Source: Streptomyces sp. NBC_01549 | GTDB lineage: Bacteria; Actinomycetota; Actinomycetes; Streptomycetales; Streptomycetaceae | DNA: 64,000 bases | Assembly: GCF_026339955.1 (NCBI RefSeq) | Contig: NZ_JAPEPW010000001.1 | Span: forward strand, 5,017,001-5,081,000 | Direction: 5' to 3' | Part shown: positions 44,952-54,900 of the stretch, piece by piece | Numbering within the stretch: position 1 is the stretch's first letter | How the letters are laid out: each line of letters starts with the position of its first letter | Notes under the pieces: generated by a model | The model's database searches: none | What the model saw: the letters and a program-made list of their open reading frames with translations, nothing else | What the model was told of the DNA's origin: nothing | Program-made: the position numbers and the translations under genes

Positions 44952-47114
44952 CTACTCGTTGCCTTCCCCTTCTAGGTTTCCGAGAAGGCGTTCGGCGAGT
45001 TCGGCGAGGGTCTCACCGTCCTGGGTGATCCAGCGAGCGGTGCCCTGGTTGGAGACCGGTCGTCCCTCCCAACCGGCCAGTTCCCACATGCGGGAGACCA
45101 GGCCACTAGGCGAGTAGCGCTGGCGGTCGTACTCCCAGATGAGTGCCTTGCCGGTGTTTCCTGTCCACGAGGCACGCGAGCGGCTCTCGTCTGCTGCGAG
45201 CCAGGTGTCTAGCGCTTCTTGCTCGGCCGGTACGTAGAGGCTGAGGCGAAGGGGTGCGCCTTCGCGGAGCGCTCCCTGGTTGACGATGACGTGGACCGAG
45301 TTGGGGCGGCGCGGCTTGCGGGGCCGCTCTTCCTTGCGGAGGTACGGGGACACATCCTGCGTCTGGCCTCCCGCGGACAGCACGTCCAGGACATCGGTCA
45401 CGAGCGCTGCGCACTCCGCGTCGTCGATGCATACCCGCTTGAGATCCGAGCGTGTTCCGTGCCGGGAGTCCAGTACGCCGAGCATTACGGGCACCGTGCG
45501 CTCCAGTAGTTCGGGGATCCGGTTGCAGGCCTTGACGCACCAGGCGGCGGTGGGGTCCGCGGGGTCAGGCTCGCCTATGCCCGCGTCTTCTGCGAGCAGT
45601 TGGCGGAAGACGAGATGGGTGAGGAGAAAGGCTCCATCGTCGATGACGGCGGCTCCGCGCTTCTCGTACTGGTCGCGCACGGTACGTAGGGCTTTGCGGG
45701 TCTCGCGGAGGGCACGTACGGCGTTCCAGACCTCGAAGACTCCGGGTACGGAACGGAACAGCGGGTCGTAGATGGATCCGCTGCCTCGCTGCCACATCAC
45801 GTCGGTGGAGTCGGCCGCCACTAGCCGAGCCGTGAAGCGGCTGGCGGAGTGTGCGCAGGCCAGCGCGCACGCGGCCTCGACGACGGAGCAGCCCTCGTCC
45901 CCCTGGGGCTCCAGTTCGCCTCGGCGGACGCTGTACACCAGGTCGAGTTCGGCCCGGAACTCCTCGATCAGGACGGCCTGTACCGGGTCGAGGGCGATGC
46001 GGTCGCGGTCGGTGATGTGGTTCTGCCGGTTGGTGGCCTGGGTGGTGCGCTGGGCGAAGTCGGTGTCACCGCCGGTGACGATGATGCGGACCCCGACCTC
46101 GGCCGACTCCGCCTGCTCGTCCTCTTTGGCCGCGTCGATGACGGCACGTACGGTCTGCGCCCCGTTCACCACGCTTGCGCCGTGCGCGGTGAGGCGGAGC
46201 GGGAGACGTTCCGGCTGCTTCTTGGATCCCTTCTCGATCTCCAGGGAGTCGCACAGAATGGTGATGCCGTTGTTGAAGTACCAGAAGTTGGCGGGCTCTT
46301 CGGTGAGCGTCTCCACCAGCTCGCTGTTGATGGGGGTCAGCCCGAGCGGGTTGCGGATGTTGTGGTCGAAGAGTCGGTTGCCGTACTCCGCCCATTCCAC
46401 GATCTGCTCTGCCTGCACCACGCCTTGGTAGGCCTGCTGGTTGGAAGGCGAGCATGCGAACCATGGAGACATCGTCACCTCGAGGGTGATCGGCTCGGGC
46501 CTCTGGTCGGTACGGGCTTGCGCGTAGATCTCCGGCGAGTGGATCACACGGTGGAAGATGTGGGTTCCGTCGTGGTTGAAATCCTTCTCCCCGTTCTCGA
46601 TGGCCTGGCGCACCCCTGGGGCGAGTTCCTTCGTCCCCATGAGGACGATCACCTGGGTCACCTTGGTCAGGTCCGAGCCCAGCAGCGACTTGGCCTGCTC
46701 TGCCAGGACACGGCCGCGCGGATTGAACTGGCGGGATTCCCCCGCGTCGATCAGGGTGAGTCCGGAGAACAGTTTGAGGACTGCGGTCTCATCGGCTTTG
46801 GCAGTGCCTGTCTCGCTCCACTTGGACTGGACGAGGTAGATGTGCGCGGTGTCCTGGTTGACGGCGATCGCGTCGATCCCCTGGTCGTTGCCGCCGTCGA
46901 TGACGCAGGCCGCCGCCTGGGCGGGCGTCCAGTCGGTCACCATGCGCACGGCATGCGCGGCAAGGGCACGGGACCGCCGCGCAATGACGAGGTCATCCGG
47001 CCTGCGGTTGCCGAAGTCGCTCATGTCGATGAGGCCGCCGTACGTCGCGTCGAGGAAGTTGGCGACTTGGCGGACCTGGGTGGGAACGTCGGGGCGGCGC
47101 GGAGGGGTGTTCAT
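44952..47114 (-). CDS. AIPR-family phage-resistance protein with nuclease-like N-terminus (720 aa)
   Basis: AIPR proteins are abortive-infection phage-resistance factors. The AIPR core lies at about 270-400, with PANFWYFNNGITILCD, SVVNGAQTVRAVIDA and QRTTQATNRQNHITDRDRI. Residues about 70-100 show GGNDQGIDAI ... IYLVQSKW, the D...QxK pattern of a PD-(D/E)xK nuclease. The C-terminal 200 residues are unassigned. ATG at 47114 with GGGAG 4 bp upstream is preferred over a TTG at 47138. It is the last gene of the hsd operon, 59 bp after the second methylase. Confidence 0.85.
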   Translation of the reverse strand: MNTPPRRPDVPTQVRQVANFLDATYGGLIDMSDFGNRRPDDLVIARRSRALAAHAVRMVTDWTPAQAAACVIDGGNDQGIDAIAVNQDTAHIYLVQSKWSETGTAKADETAVLKLFSGLTLIDAGESRQFNPRGRVLAEQAKSLLGSDLTKVTQVIVLMGTKELAPGVRQAIENGEKDFNHDGTHIFHRVIHSPEIYAQARTDQRPEPITLEVTMSPWFACSPSNQQAYQGVVQAEQIVEWAEYGNRLFDHNIRNPLGLTPINSELVETLTEEPANFWYFNNGITILCDSLEIEKGSKKQPERLPLRLTAHGASVVNGAQTVRAVIDAAKEDEQAESAEVGVRIIVTGGDTDFAQRTTQATNRQNHITDRDRIALDPVQAVLIEEFRAELDLVYSVRRGELEPQGDEGCSVVEAACALACAHSASRFTARLVAADSTDVMWQRGSGSIYDPLFRSVPGVFEVWNAVRALRETRKALRTVRDQYEKRGAAVIDDGAFLLTHLVFRQLLAEDAGIGEPDPADPTAAWCVKACNRIPELLERTVPVMLGVLDSRHGTRSDLKRVCIDDAECAALVTDVLDVLSAGGQTQDVSPYLRKEERPRKPRRPNSVHVIVNQGALREGAPLRLSLYVPAEQEALDTWLAADESRSRASWTGNTGKALIWEYDRQRYSPSGLVSRMWELAGWEGRPVSNQGTARWITQDGETLAELAERLLGNLEGEGNE

Positions 47115-47172
47115 GGTTCTCCCGTGCGGGGCGGTCAAGAGTGCGGGGCGTGGGGAACGCGGTGGGTGCTTG

Positions 47173-48729
47173 TCACTGGCCGGGGGCGAGTGAGTCCACG
47201 ACGGCCTGGAAGCTGCTGCTCGCGCTGTTCAGTTCGGCCACGATGGAGGCCGCGATGTCGCGTGGGGAACCGAGGTCCTGGCGGTTTTCGGTGAGGTCGG
47301 CCCAGAGCTCCAGGCTCGTGCTGGGGCGGGCCAGAAGTTCGGCCACGGGGTACGGCTTGAAATGGCGGGACGGAGTACGGCTGCTGTGGTCGGGGTAGTC
47401 CGGGCGGTAGGCGGCGAGGAAGTCGGAGAGGTCGTCCTCGGTGAGAGGGTTGCCGGTGTCCGTGCGGTGGTTGTCGGTGCGGGCGTCGTAGACCCACAGG
47501 GTGCGGGTGGCGGGCTCGCCGCTGGGGCGCGGGGCGGACTTGGTGAAGAAGAGGATGTTCGCCTTGGAGTTGGTGCCCCGGAAGATGCCGGTGGGCAGGC
47601 GCAGCAGGGTGTGTACGTCGCAGTTGAGGAGCAGATTGCGGCGTACGGTGGCCGCGGCGCCCTTACCGAACAGCACGCTGTCGGGGGCGAAGACGGCGGC
47701 TCGCGCACCTTGCGGCAAGGTGATGGCGATGTGTTGGAGGAAGTTGGTGGGAAGGTCTGCCTTGGGCGCCCAGAAGTCGTCGCGGTGGGTGGTATCGACG
47801 GCCGCGTCAGTGCTCTTGAAGGGCGGGTTGCACAGAGCCACGGTCGCGGCGACATCCCGGTCCTGCCGCTGAATCGCCCTTGCCCTGCGGGAAAGGGAGT
47901 CCGAACGCTGTATCGGGGGAATCCCCGCGAACAGACGGCGGGTGTTGAGAAGCACGTTCATGGTGGCGAGACGGCACATCTGGGGATCGATGTCGGCTCC
48001 CGCGATGGCGGAGGCGTCCACCTTGGTGCCGTGGCTCTCCATCTCGCGATGGGCGGCGATCAGTGTGCTGCCTATGCCGCAGGCCGGGTCGATGACCCGG
48101 TCGTCCGGGGTGAGTACGAGGGCCTTGGCGACCACGGTAAGGAGCGGCGGTGGGGTCAGGAACTGCCCGGTCTCGCGCTTCTTCAGCATGTCGTCGTAGC
48201 AGTCGGAGAGAAGCTGGGCGAAGGCCCGTCCGAGCTCGCCGTCGGGGACCTGGGCCCAACGGTAGGGGTGGATTTCCTCGGTGATGAGCTGTCGCAGCTC
48301 GCTCATCCGGTCGATGTTCCACGGCTGGGCGTCATGGAAGAGGACGCTGGCGGTGGTGCGGCGCTGATTGTCCGGGGCCGGCGCGCCGAGCGTACGCATG
48401 GTGCGGGCCAGGTAACTGTGCAGGTCTTCGCCGCCGCGTTCGACGAGGTGTGGCCATGTGTCGATCGAGGGCGCGACCGGACGGGAGGCGAACTTGCCCG
48501 GCCGGTTTGCGCGTTCGTGATCGAGCTTGAGGAAGATCAGATAGGCGATGTGCTCAGCGAACTCGATCTTTGTCAGGGCCCGGATGCTGGTCTTGTCGTT
48601 GTAGAACGCCCACCAGCGGCGGACGATCGATTCGGCGGTCCAGTGCCGCTCAAGCTGCCCACTCTGCGGCGGAATCCCCGACATCCCACTCGTGCTTCCC
48701 GGCCCAGTACTGCCCCGCCCCGTACCCAT
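47173..48729 (-). CDS. Second HsdM-like N6-adenine DNA methylase (518 aa)
   Basis: This protein resembles type I modification subunits. The HsdM N-terminal helical domain is followed by motif I DPACGIGSTLIAAH (about residue 213) and motif IV NPPF (about 301). CDVHTLLRLPTGIFRGTNSK also has an exact parallel in the neighbouring HsdM. The two proteins are clear but distant paralogues. Here motif IV continues KST, and the spacing of other motifs is kept, so it should be active. ATG at 48729 (GGAGGGA upstream) is used; ATG at 48684 is possible. Confidence 0.88.
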   Translation of the reverse strand: MGTGRGSTGPGSTSGMSGIPPQSGQLERHWTAESIVRRWWAFYNDKTSIRALTKIEFAEHIAYLIFLKLDHERANRPGKFASRPVAPSIDTWPHLVERGGEDLHSYLARTMRTLGAPAPDNQRRTTASVLFHDAQPWNIDRMSELRQLITEEIHPYRWAQVPDGELGRAFAQLLSDCYDDMLKKRETGQFLTPPPLLTVVAKALVLTPDDRVIDPACGIGSTLIAAHREMESHGTKVDASAIAGADIDPQMCRLATMNVLLNTRRLFAGIPPIQRSDSLSRRARAIQRQDRDVAATVALCNPPFKSTDAAVDTTHRDDFWAPKADLPTNFLQHIAITLPQGARAAVFAPDSVLFGKGAAATVRRNLLLNCDVHTLLRLPTGIFRGTNSKANILFFTKSAPRPSGEPATRTLWVYDARTDNHRTDTGNPLTEDDLSDFLAAYRPDYPDHSSRTPSRHFKPYPVAELLARPSTSLELWADLTENRQDLGSPRDIAASIVAELNSASSSFQAVVDSLAPGQ

Positions 48730-48816
48730 CCCGCTCTGCTTCCCTCCGTTGTCACCCGAGTCCGGGCCACGGCCGGTTGCCCTCCCGGCCCGGGCTCGGG
48801 TGACGGAAGGACGGGC

Positions 48817-50472
48817 CTACCCCGCGCGGGTTTCCCCTGTTTCGTCGCTGTCGTCGTCGGTGGTGCTGGTCGGTCCCGTTCGCGTGACGCTCTCCGGAGC
48901 CGCCTCCTTTTTCAGGGCACGGGCCACGGTGGTGAACTCGGCCAAAGCGGCCTCCAGTTCGTCCACGATCTCCTGGGCGATCACGTCGGGCGACGCGAGG
49001 GCCTTTTGCGCGGAGTCCGTTTCCGATCGGAGGACGGTCAGGTCGAGATTTACCTTGTCACGAGTGATCAGTTCTTCGTAATCGTAAGCCTGGAAGCGAT
49101 CAGTAGGCTTACGAGCGGAGAAATCGGTGCCGCCCGAATGGAACGCGGCGACGAAGTCGTCCAGATGCTCGCGGCGCAACTGTCGCTGCTTGAGGGTGAA
49201 GCGCTGGTCGGTGCGGAAGTCGTAGACCCACAGCCGTCTGGTGCCAGGACGGCCTCCGGTGCGCTGACCGGTCTTGTCGAAGAACAGGACGTTGGCCTTG
49301 ACACCGTTGGCGTAGAAGATGCCGGTCGGCAGGCGCAGCAGCGTGTGAACATCGCACAGGTTCAGCAGGTTGCGGCGGATCGTCTCGCCGGCACCTGACT
49401 CGAAGAGCACGTTGTCGGGGAGGACGACGGCTGCCCGGCCGTTGGTCTTCAGCAGGTTGTAGATGTGCTGGACGAAGTTGAGCTGCTTGTTGGTGGTCTG
49501 GGTCCAGAAGTCCTTACGGGCGGTGTACGCCTCGCCCGTCACCGACCCGACGCCGAAGGGCGGGTTGGCGAAGACGATGTCGTAGAACCGCGACGGAGAC
49601 TTCGCCAAGGAGTCCTGCATGGTAATCAGCGGCTTGGCCTCGGACGTGCCGATGTTATGCAGCAGCATGTTCATCAGCGCCAGACGGGCGGTCTCCCGGA
49701 CCAGCTCGTAGCCGGTGATCGCACCGGTCTGCAGCTTGCGGCCCTCGTCACCGTAGAGCTGCTCCTGGTAGTGCTGATTGAGGTGGGCGTGGGCGGCGAT
49801 GAGGAAGCCGCCGGTTCCGCAGGCCGGGTCGGTGATGGTCTCGCCGACCTGGGGCCGGACACAGTCGACCATGGCGTCGATGACAGGGCGGGGAGTGAAG
49901 TACTGGCCGGCGCCGGTCTTGCGGTCCTCGGCGCCGCGCTGCAGCAGGCCCTCATACGCGTCGCCCTTGAGGTCCTGGTCCTCAGTAGTCCAGCGGTACG
50001 GGTTGATCAGGTCCTTGATCAGCCGCTCCAGGACGGCCGGTTCGTGGATCTTGTTGCTCGACTTGGCGAAGACCTCACCGAGCATGGTGCCGCCACGCGA
50101 GCCGAGGTCCTTGAGGACGAACTCGTAGTGATCCAGCAGCGCGTCACCGGAGCGGGTGGTCAGGCTCGCCCAGTCCCGGCCCGGAGGAACGAGAGGCTCT
50201 TCCGGCATGTTGCGGCGGAACTTGGCCGGGCGGTTGGCCCGCTCGTCCGCCATCTTCAGGAAGAGGAGGTACGTGAGCTGCTCGACGTAGTCGAGAGTGG
50301 AGACCCCGGAGTGGCGCAGGAGTTCGCAGTATGACCAGAGGCGATTGACGAGAGTGCTGGTCGACTCGGCCGCGGTCGCCTTCGGCGTGGCCTGAGGCCC
50401 CAGGGGAACAGTTTCCTGGGGCGAGTCCTGCGCTGGGGTGGTGACGGGCTTGTCGGTGCTCATGGTGCTCAC
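48817..50472 (-). CDS. hsdM: Type I modification methylase HsdM (551 aa)
   Basis: This is the N6-adenine methyltransferase subunit of a type I restriction-modification complex. The helical N-terminal domain (SYCELLRHSGVSTLDYVEQL) is followed by motif I DPACGTGGFLIAAH near residue 216 and motif IV NPPFGVGS near 304. The C-terminal ruler (CDVHTLLRLPTGIFYANGVK) is complete. GTG at 50472 overlaps the hsdS stop (GTGA) and has GGGAG upstream; ATG at 50463 is the alternative. It acts with HsdS for DNA recognition. Confidence 0.92.
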   Translation of the reverse strand: MSTMSTDKPVTTPAQDSPQETVPLGPQATPKATAAESTSTLVNRLWSYCELLRHSGVSTLDYVEQLTYLLFLKMADERANRPAKFRRNMPEEPLVPPGRDWASLTTRSGDALLDHYEFVLKDLGSRGGTMLGEVFAKSSNKIHEPAVLERLIKDLINPYRWTTEDQDLKGDAYEGLLQRGAEDRKTGAGQYFTPRPVIDAMVDCVRPQVGETITDPACGTGGFLIAAHAHLNQHYQEQLYGDEGRKLQTGAITGYELVRETARLALMNMLLHNIGTSEAKPLITMQDSLAKSPSRFYDIVFANPPFGVGSVTGEAYTARKDFWTQTTNKQLNFVQHIYNLLKTNGRAAVVLPDNVLFESGAGETIRRNLLNLCDVHTLLRLPTGIFYANGVKANVLFFDKTGQRTGGRPGTRRLWVYDFRTDQRFTLKQRQLRREHLDDFVAAFHSGGTDFSARKPTDRFQAYDYEELITRDKVNLDLTVLRSETDSAQKALASPDVIAQEIVDELEAALAEFTTVARALKKEAAPESVTRTGPTSTTDDDSDETGETRAG

Positions 50473-51992
50473 AGGGGCAGTTCTCCCTGACCGGGGTTGC
50501 CGGTCGACTTGCTAGTGCGCGGGGTGCGGCGTCGCGTGCTCTTCGTGTCGGTGGCAGCGGAGCGCTGGGCGCGGATGCGGTGGAGCAGTGCGGAGGCGGG
50601 CTCGTCGGTGGGGTCCTGGGGGACGAGGGCGCCGGTGAAGGCGGCGTGGAGAAGGGCGGCTCTTAGGTCGGCAACCTGTGCAAGGGACGCTTTCGCTGTC
50701 TGCCGAAAAGCTTCGGCCTGTTCCACGTAGTTCTCGATGAGCTTGACCAGATCGTCCTGCTCATCGCGTGGAGGAACAGGGACAGGAAGCAGCTTTATCT
50801 TGCGAAGGCTGATCGACGCGAGGTTCACCGTCTGCTTGCCGTTGCGGTCGCACCAGGCCTTCCCGAAACTGTTCGCATGCCATGCAAGGAGCAGAGGTGA
50901 AAGAACGTCACCAATTACACGGGCTCGGAAGACATGATTCTGGTGAATGCAGTCATCGATTTGCCCCTCCCAAACCCATCCCCGGCCGAGCTTGTCGCGG
51001 TCCCCTCCCTCGTTGAGGAGTACGTCGCCCGGGGCGAGCCGGAGAGATTTGGCCTTAGCGGGGGGTACCCGGATAGTTTCTACTCTGTCCAGTGTGAGTC
51101 GACTGCGTTGCACATTAGCTACGCGAAGATAGGGGACTTCGATGTAGTCGGGATCGCTCTGTTTCTTGCTGTCCTTGGTGATTCCACCAACGACGGCTGC
51201 GATCTCACCAAGTCGCCTCCAATTCCATCCTGCAGGGAGATCGGGGAGTTCGCCATCATCTGAGTCTGCGGGTGAAATATCGGTAGGGAATCGATCAGTG
51301 TGACTCAGGCCACCGCTCGTTCCCAAGGCGAGGATCTGCTCCACGAAGGATTCACACTTGCCAAGTGCTGTCTGAACGGAGGCCTCGCCAGCCTCGACGT
51401 GAGCCAGCTGCTCGTCAAGCCGTGCAACGATGCGGCGCTGCTCTGCGAGGGGCGGGACCGGGATCTGGAGCCCTTCGAGGTAGGGGCGGGGGACTCGCCG
51501 CTGCCCCACGGCGCCGGACATGTATGGTTCCGCTGTTTTCCGCACGCGCCGCTGCAATAGGTAATGCGTCAGGTACTCGGGGAGAAGAGCCCCACGGCTG
51601 CGGAGTACATGAAACTCCGTGCTGCCGAGCGCCCGTCCACCTGCTAGCTCTTTTGCCTGGACGATCTTCCCGTTCTCCATGCATGGCGTGATCTTGGCGA
51701 ACAGGACGTCGTTCTCTTGAAATCGAGTCAGGGACTTTTTCCTGAAGTCGCCGTAACGGACCAGCGCTGATGGGTCCATCCGTCCGGTCTCGGCTTCGAC
51801 CGAGGCCATAGGAACCTGTGAGATGAAGTCATCGTCATTTGGCTCCTCGTCGAATCCACGCGGATTTACGTCGCACAGTTCGCCGATGGCCGCGATGGCC
51901 CATCCGTCTGGCAATCCTGGGTTGCTGTCCGCCACACCGGAAGCGCTGTTGCTTCCGCCTCCGTTACCGGCCTCCACGGCGGTCCCCGTCAC
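50469..51992 (-). CDS. hsdS: Type I specificity subunit HsdS (507 aa)
   Basis: This subunit determines the bipartite DNA target. Two target-recognition domains are each followed by a conserved helix: VPPLAEQRRIVARLDEQLAH (about residue 190) and VPPRDEQDDLVKLIENYVEQ (about 425). The protein starts with a disordered Gly/Ser stretch. ATG at 51992 overlaps the hsdR stop (ATGA), and the end overlaps hsdM, so all three are coupled. The recognised sequence cannot be read from the protein. Confidence 0.92.
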   Translation of the reverse strand: MTGTAVEAGNGGGSNSASGVADSNPGLPDGWAIAAIGELCDVNPRGFDEEPNDDDFISQVPMASVEAETGRMDPSALVRYGDFRKKSLTRFQENDVLFAKITPCMENGKIVQAKELAGGRALGSTEFHVLRSRGALLPEYLTHYLLQRRVRKTAEPYMSGAVGQRRVPRPYLEGLQIPVPPLAEQRRIVARLDEQLAHVEAGEASVQTALGKCESFVEQILALGTSGGLSHTDRFPTDISPADSDDGELPDLPAGWNWRRLGEIAAVVGGITKDSKKQSDPDYIEVPYLRVANVQRSRLTLDRVETIRVPPAKAKSLRLAPGDVLLNEGGDRDKLGRGWVWEGQIDDCIHQNHVFRARVIGDVLSPLLLAWHANSFGKAWCDRNGKQTVNLASISLRKIKLLPVPVPPRDEQDDLVKLIENYVEQAEAFRQTAKASLAQVADLRAALLHAAFTGALVPQDPTDEPASALLHRIRAQRSAATDTKSTRRRTPRTSKSTGNPGQGELPL

Positions 51993-54900
51993 GCGCTCAG
52001 CTCCCTGTCGAGTTCATCGATGATGTGTTCGGCCTGTCGTTCGCCGAATTCGGCGAGGAAGCCGTCCGTGCCATTACGGGCGGCAAACGGGGCGTAGTCG
52101 AGGTCGGCGGTGTCGAAGCGTACACGTTCGATCGTGGCGGCTGCGATGTGGTCGAGCCACCAGCGCTGCCGGTCGCTGAAATACACGCCTACCTGTTGCT
52201 GGCGGGTGAGCCAGGCCGCGTAGCGTTCGCGGACGCGTTCCTCGTGCGGGATCGGCTGGGGGGCGCAGTGTTCGGCTCCGCCGGCGAGTTCATAGCGGAG
52301 CAGGGCGAGGAGGTCGGCCGCTGTCCGGCGGGCGTGGGCGCCGCGGAGGGCGGCTTCGCCGACCTGCTCGTAGGCGGTCCACAGGCGGTCCGGTGTCCAG
52401 GCGCGTGGGGGGCGGGCGATGGCACGGGCCACGTTCTGCAAGTGGCGCAGGGCGTCGGCCGGTGGGGTGTCGGAGTCGGCGTTGAAGGCGATGGCGAGGG
52501 CGGCGATTTCGTCGCGGTTGTCGTTGATGTACTGGCGCCAGCTGGTGACGACGTCGCGGGAGGCCGCCTTGTCCTCCAGCACGGCCCCTGCGGTGACCAG
52601 CTCGTCTCGGCTGGTCTCGTCGTAGAGGATGTCCTTGGCGCGACGCATCTCTAGCAGCCGGGCACGCAGCTTCGGGGCGGCGGCGAGGGGCTGGACCGCG
52701 TGGTCGATCAGCGCCCGCACCTCCCGCTCGGGGTCGCGGCCGGTCAGGTGGGCGGCGTCCCGTACTTTCTGCTGGTCGTCAGCCGAGACCGCGCGGACCA
52801 TGCCGTGGATGATCTCCTTGAGGGGGCGGCCGCCGGTGAGCTGCTCGATCTCGCCGCGCTCCTCTGGGGTCATCTGGATGTCGAGCTTGGCAAGGCGGGC
52901 GGCGAGGGTGGAGACCTCTTCCTCCTCGATGGTGCCGGCCCCGGTCTTCCGAAGCAGCTTCTCCAGGCTGACCTGCTTCTCGGTATGGCGCTCCAGAGGG
53001 GCTGCGTCGACCTTCTTCTTCCGGGTGACGCCCACCGCGTCGACGATGACGAACCGGGTCTTGGGGCCGACGCCGGGCGTCACCTTCTCGAATTCGGTGA
53101 GGGAGAGGGTGCGGGCGCCGCGGCCCTTCATCTGCTCGAAATAGGCCCAGCTCTTCACATCACGCAGGAAGAGCAGGCATTCCAAGGGCTTCACGTCGGT
53201 GCCGGTGGCGATCATGTCGACGGTGACGGCGATCCGCAGCTGAGGCAGGTTACGGAAGTCCGCGAGGCGCTCATCAGCCTTCTTCGCCGCGTGGGTGATC
53301 TTGGTGCAGAAGTCGTTGCCCTTGCCGAAGACGTCACGGACGACTTCGACGATCTCCTCGGCATGGTTGTCGTTCTTCGCGAAGACCAGGGTCTTGGGGA
53401 CGTACATCTCGTCCCACAGCAGCTCACCAGTGGAACCGTCACGCTTGCCGCGTTCGGGGAAGATCTCGGTGAAGAGCCGTTCCCGGAAGGTGTGGATCAC
53501 GGTGCGCAGCTGGTCCTTGCTAATGACGCCCACACCGACTTGGTTCGCACCGTACTCGAGGTCCTCGTCGAGGTCCTCGTAGCGCTGGCGCCGGGTGCGG
53601 CGGTCGCGGACCGGGATGGTGCCCTGGGCGATGACACCGCCCTCGGCCGTTATCCGGGTGCCGATCTCATACACGGAGAAGTCGACGTTGACGCTATCGG
53701 CGACGGCCTCCTGGTAGGTGTATTCGCTGACCAGGTTGCCGTTGAAGTAGCCGAAGGTCTGGGCGACCGGAGTGGCGGTGAGGCCCACGATGGGCGCGTC
53801 GAAGTACTCCAGGACCGAGCGCCACTTGCCGTAGATGGAGCGGTGGCACTCGTCGACCACGATCAGGTCGAAGGATTCCGGCGGGATGTCCGGGTTGTAG
53901 CCGACCTCGACCGGGCCGGGAATGTCGTAAGGCTGTTCTCCCTCGGCGTCTTCCGTGGGGGCGCCCGGCGGGCGTTCGCCGGTCAGTTCCATATACAGAC
54001 GCTGGATGGTGGACACGACCACCTTGGAGGACGGCTTCATGCCTTCGGCGCCGAGCCGCTGGACGTGGTAGAGGTCGGCGAACTTGCGGGCACCGTCAGG
54101 GGTGATGAAGTTTTCGAACTCGGCAACTGCCTGGTCGCCCAGGTTGTTGCGGTCGACGAGGAAGAGGACTCGCTCGGCACGCGCGTGCTTCAGCATTCGG
54201 TACGAGAAGGTCACCGCGGTGAAGGTCTTGCCGGCGCCGGTGGCCATCTGTACCAGCGAGCGGGACTGGCCCATGCCCTGCTGGCCCCTGCCGAGGGCGA
54301 CGGAGTCCTCCACCCCGTGGACCGCGGAGATCTGCGCAGGGCGCAGCGGCCGTTCGTCCAGTTCGGGCATGCGCCAGCGGAGGCGGGCGCGGTAGCTCGG
54401 GGCCTGTGGGTCCTCGTCGGCCTGGCGGATCCAGCGGGCCAGAGTGCGTGGCTGGTGGAAGGAGAAGATCCGGCGGGTACGGGAGTCGGGGTCGAGAGTG
54501 CTGCGGAAGCGGGTCTCGCCACCGTCGCTCACGTAACGGAACGGCAGGGGTTCCTCCCGCCTCCACGCGCGCATCCGCTGCTGGGCGTCGGTGAGGTGGT
54601 CGGCGTACCGGTCGGCCTGGGCCTCGGCGGCGGACAGGTCGGCCCCCTCGCGCTTGGCTTCGATGACACCGACCAGCTTGCGGTCCACGTACAGCGCGTA
54701 GTCGGCCCGGCCGCGTGCGGTGGTGGTCTCGCGGACCGCGACACCGTTGCCCCGGTGGTCGCCCTGGTGCCAAAGATTTTGCTCCGCGACGTCCTGGACT
54801 TGCCAGCCGGCCTCGGTGAGCATCTGGTCGAGGCGGGCGCGGACCTGCACCTCGGTGAGGGGCTCGCGGGCGGCTGCTTCGGCGTTGTCGAGGAGGCGGG

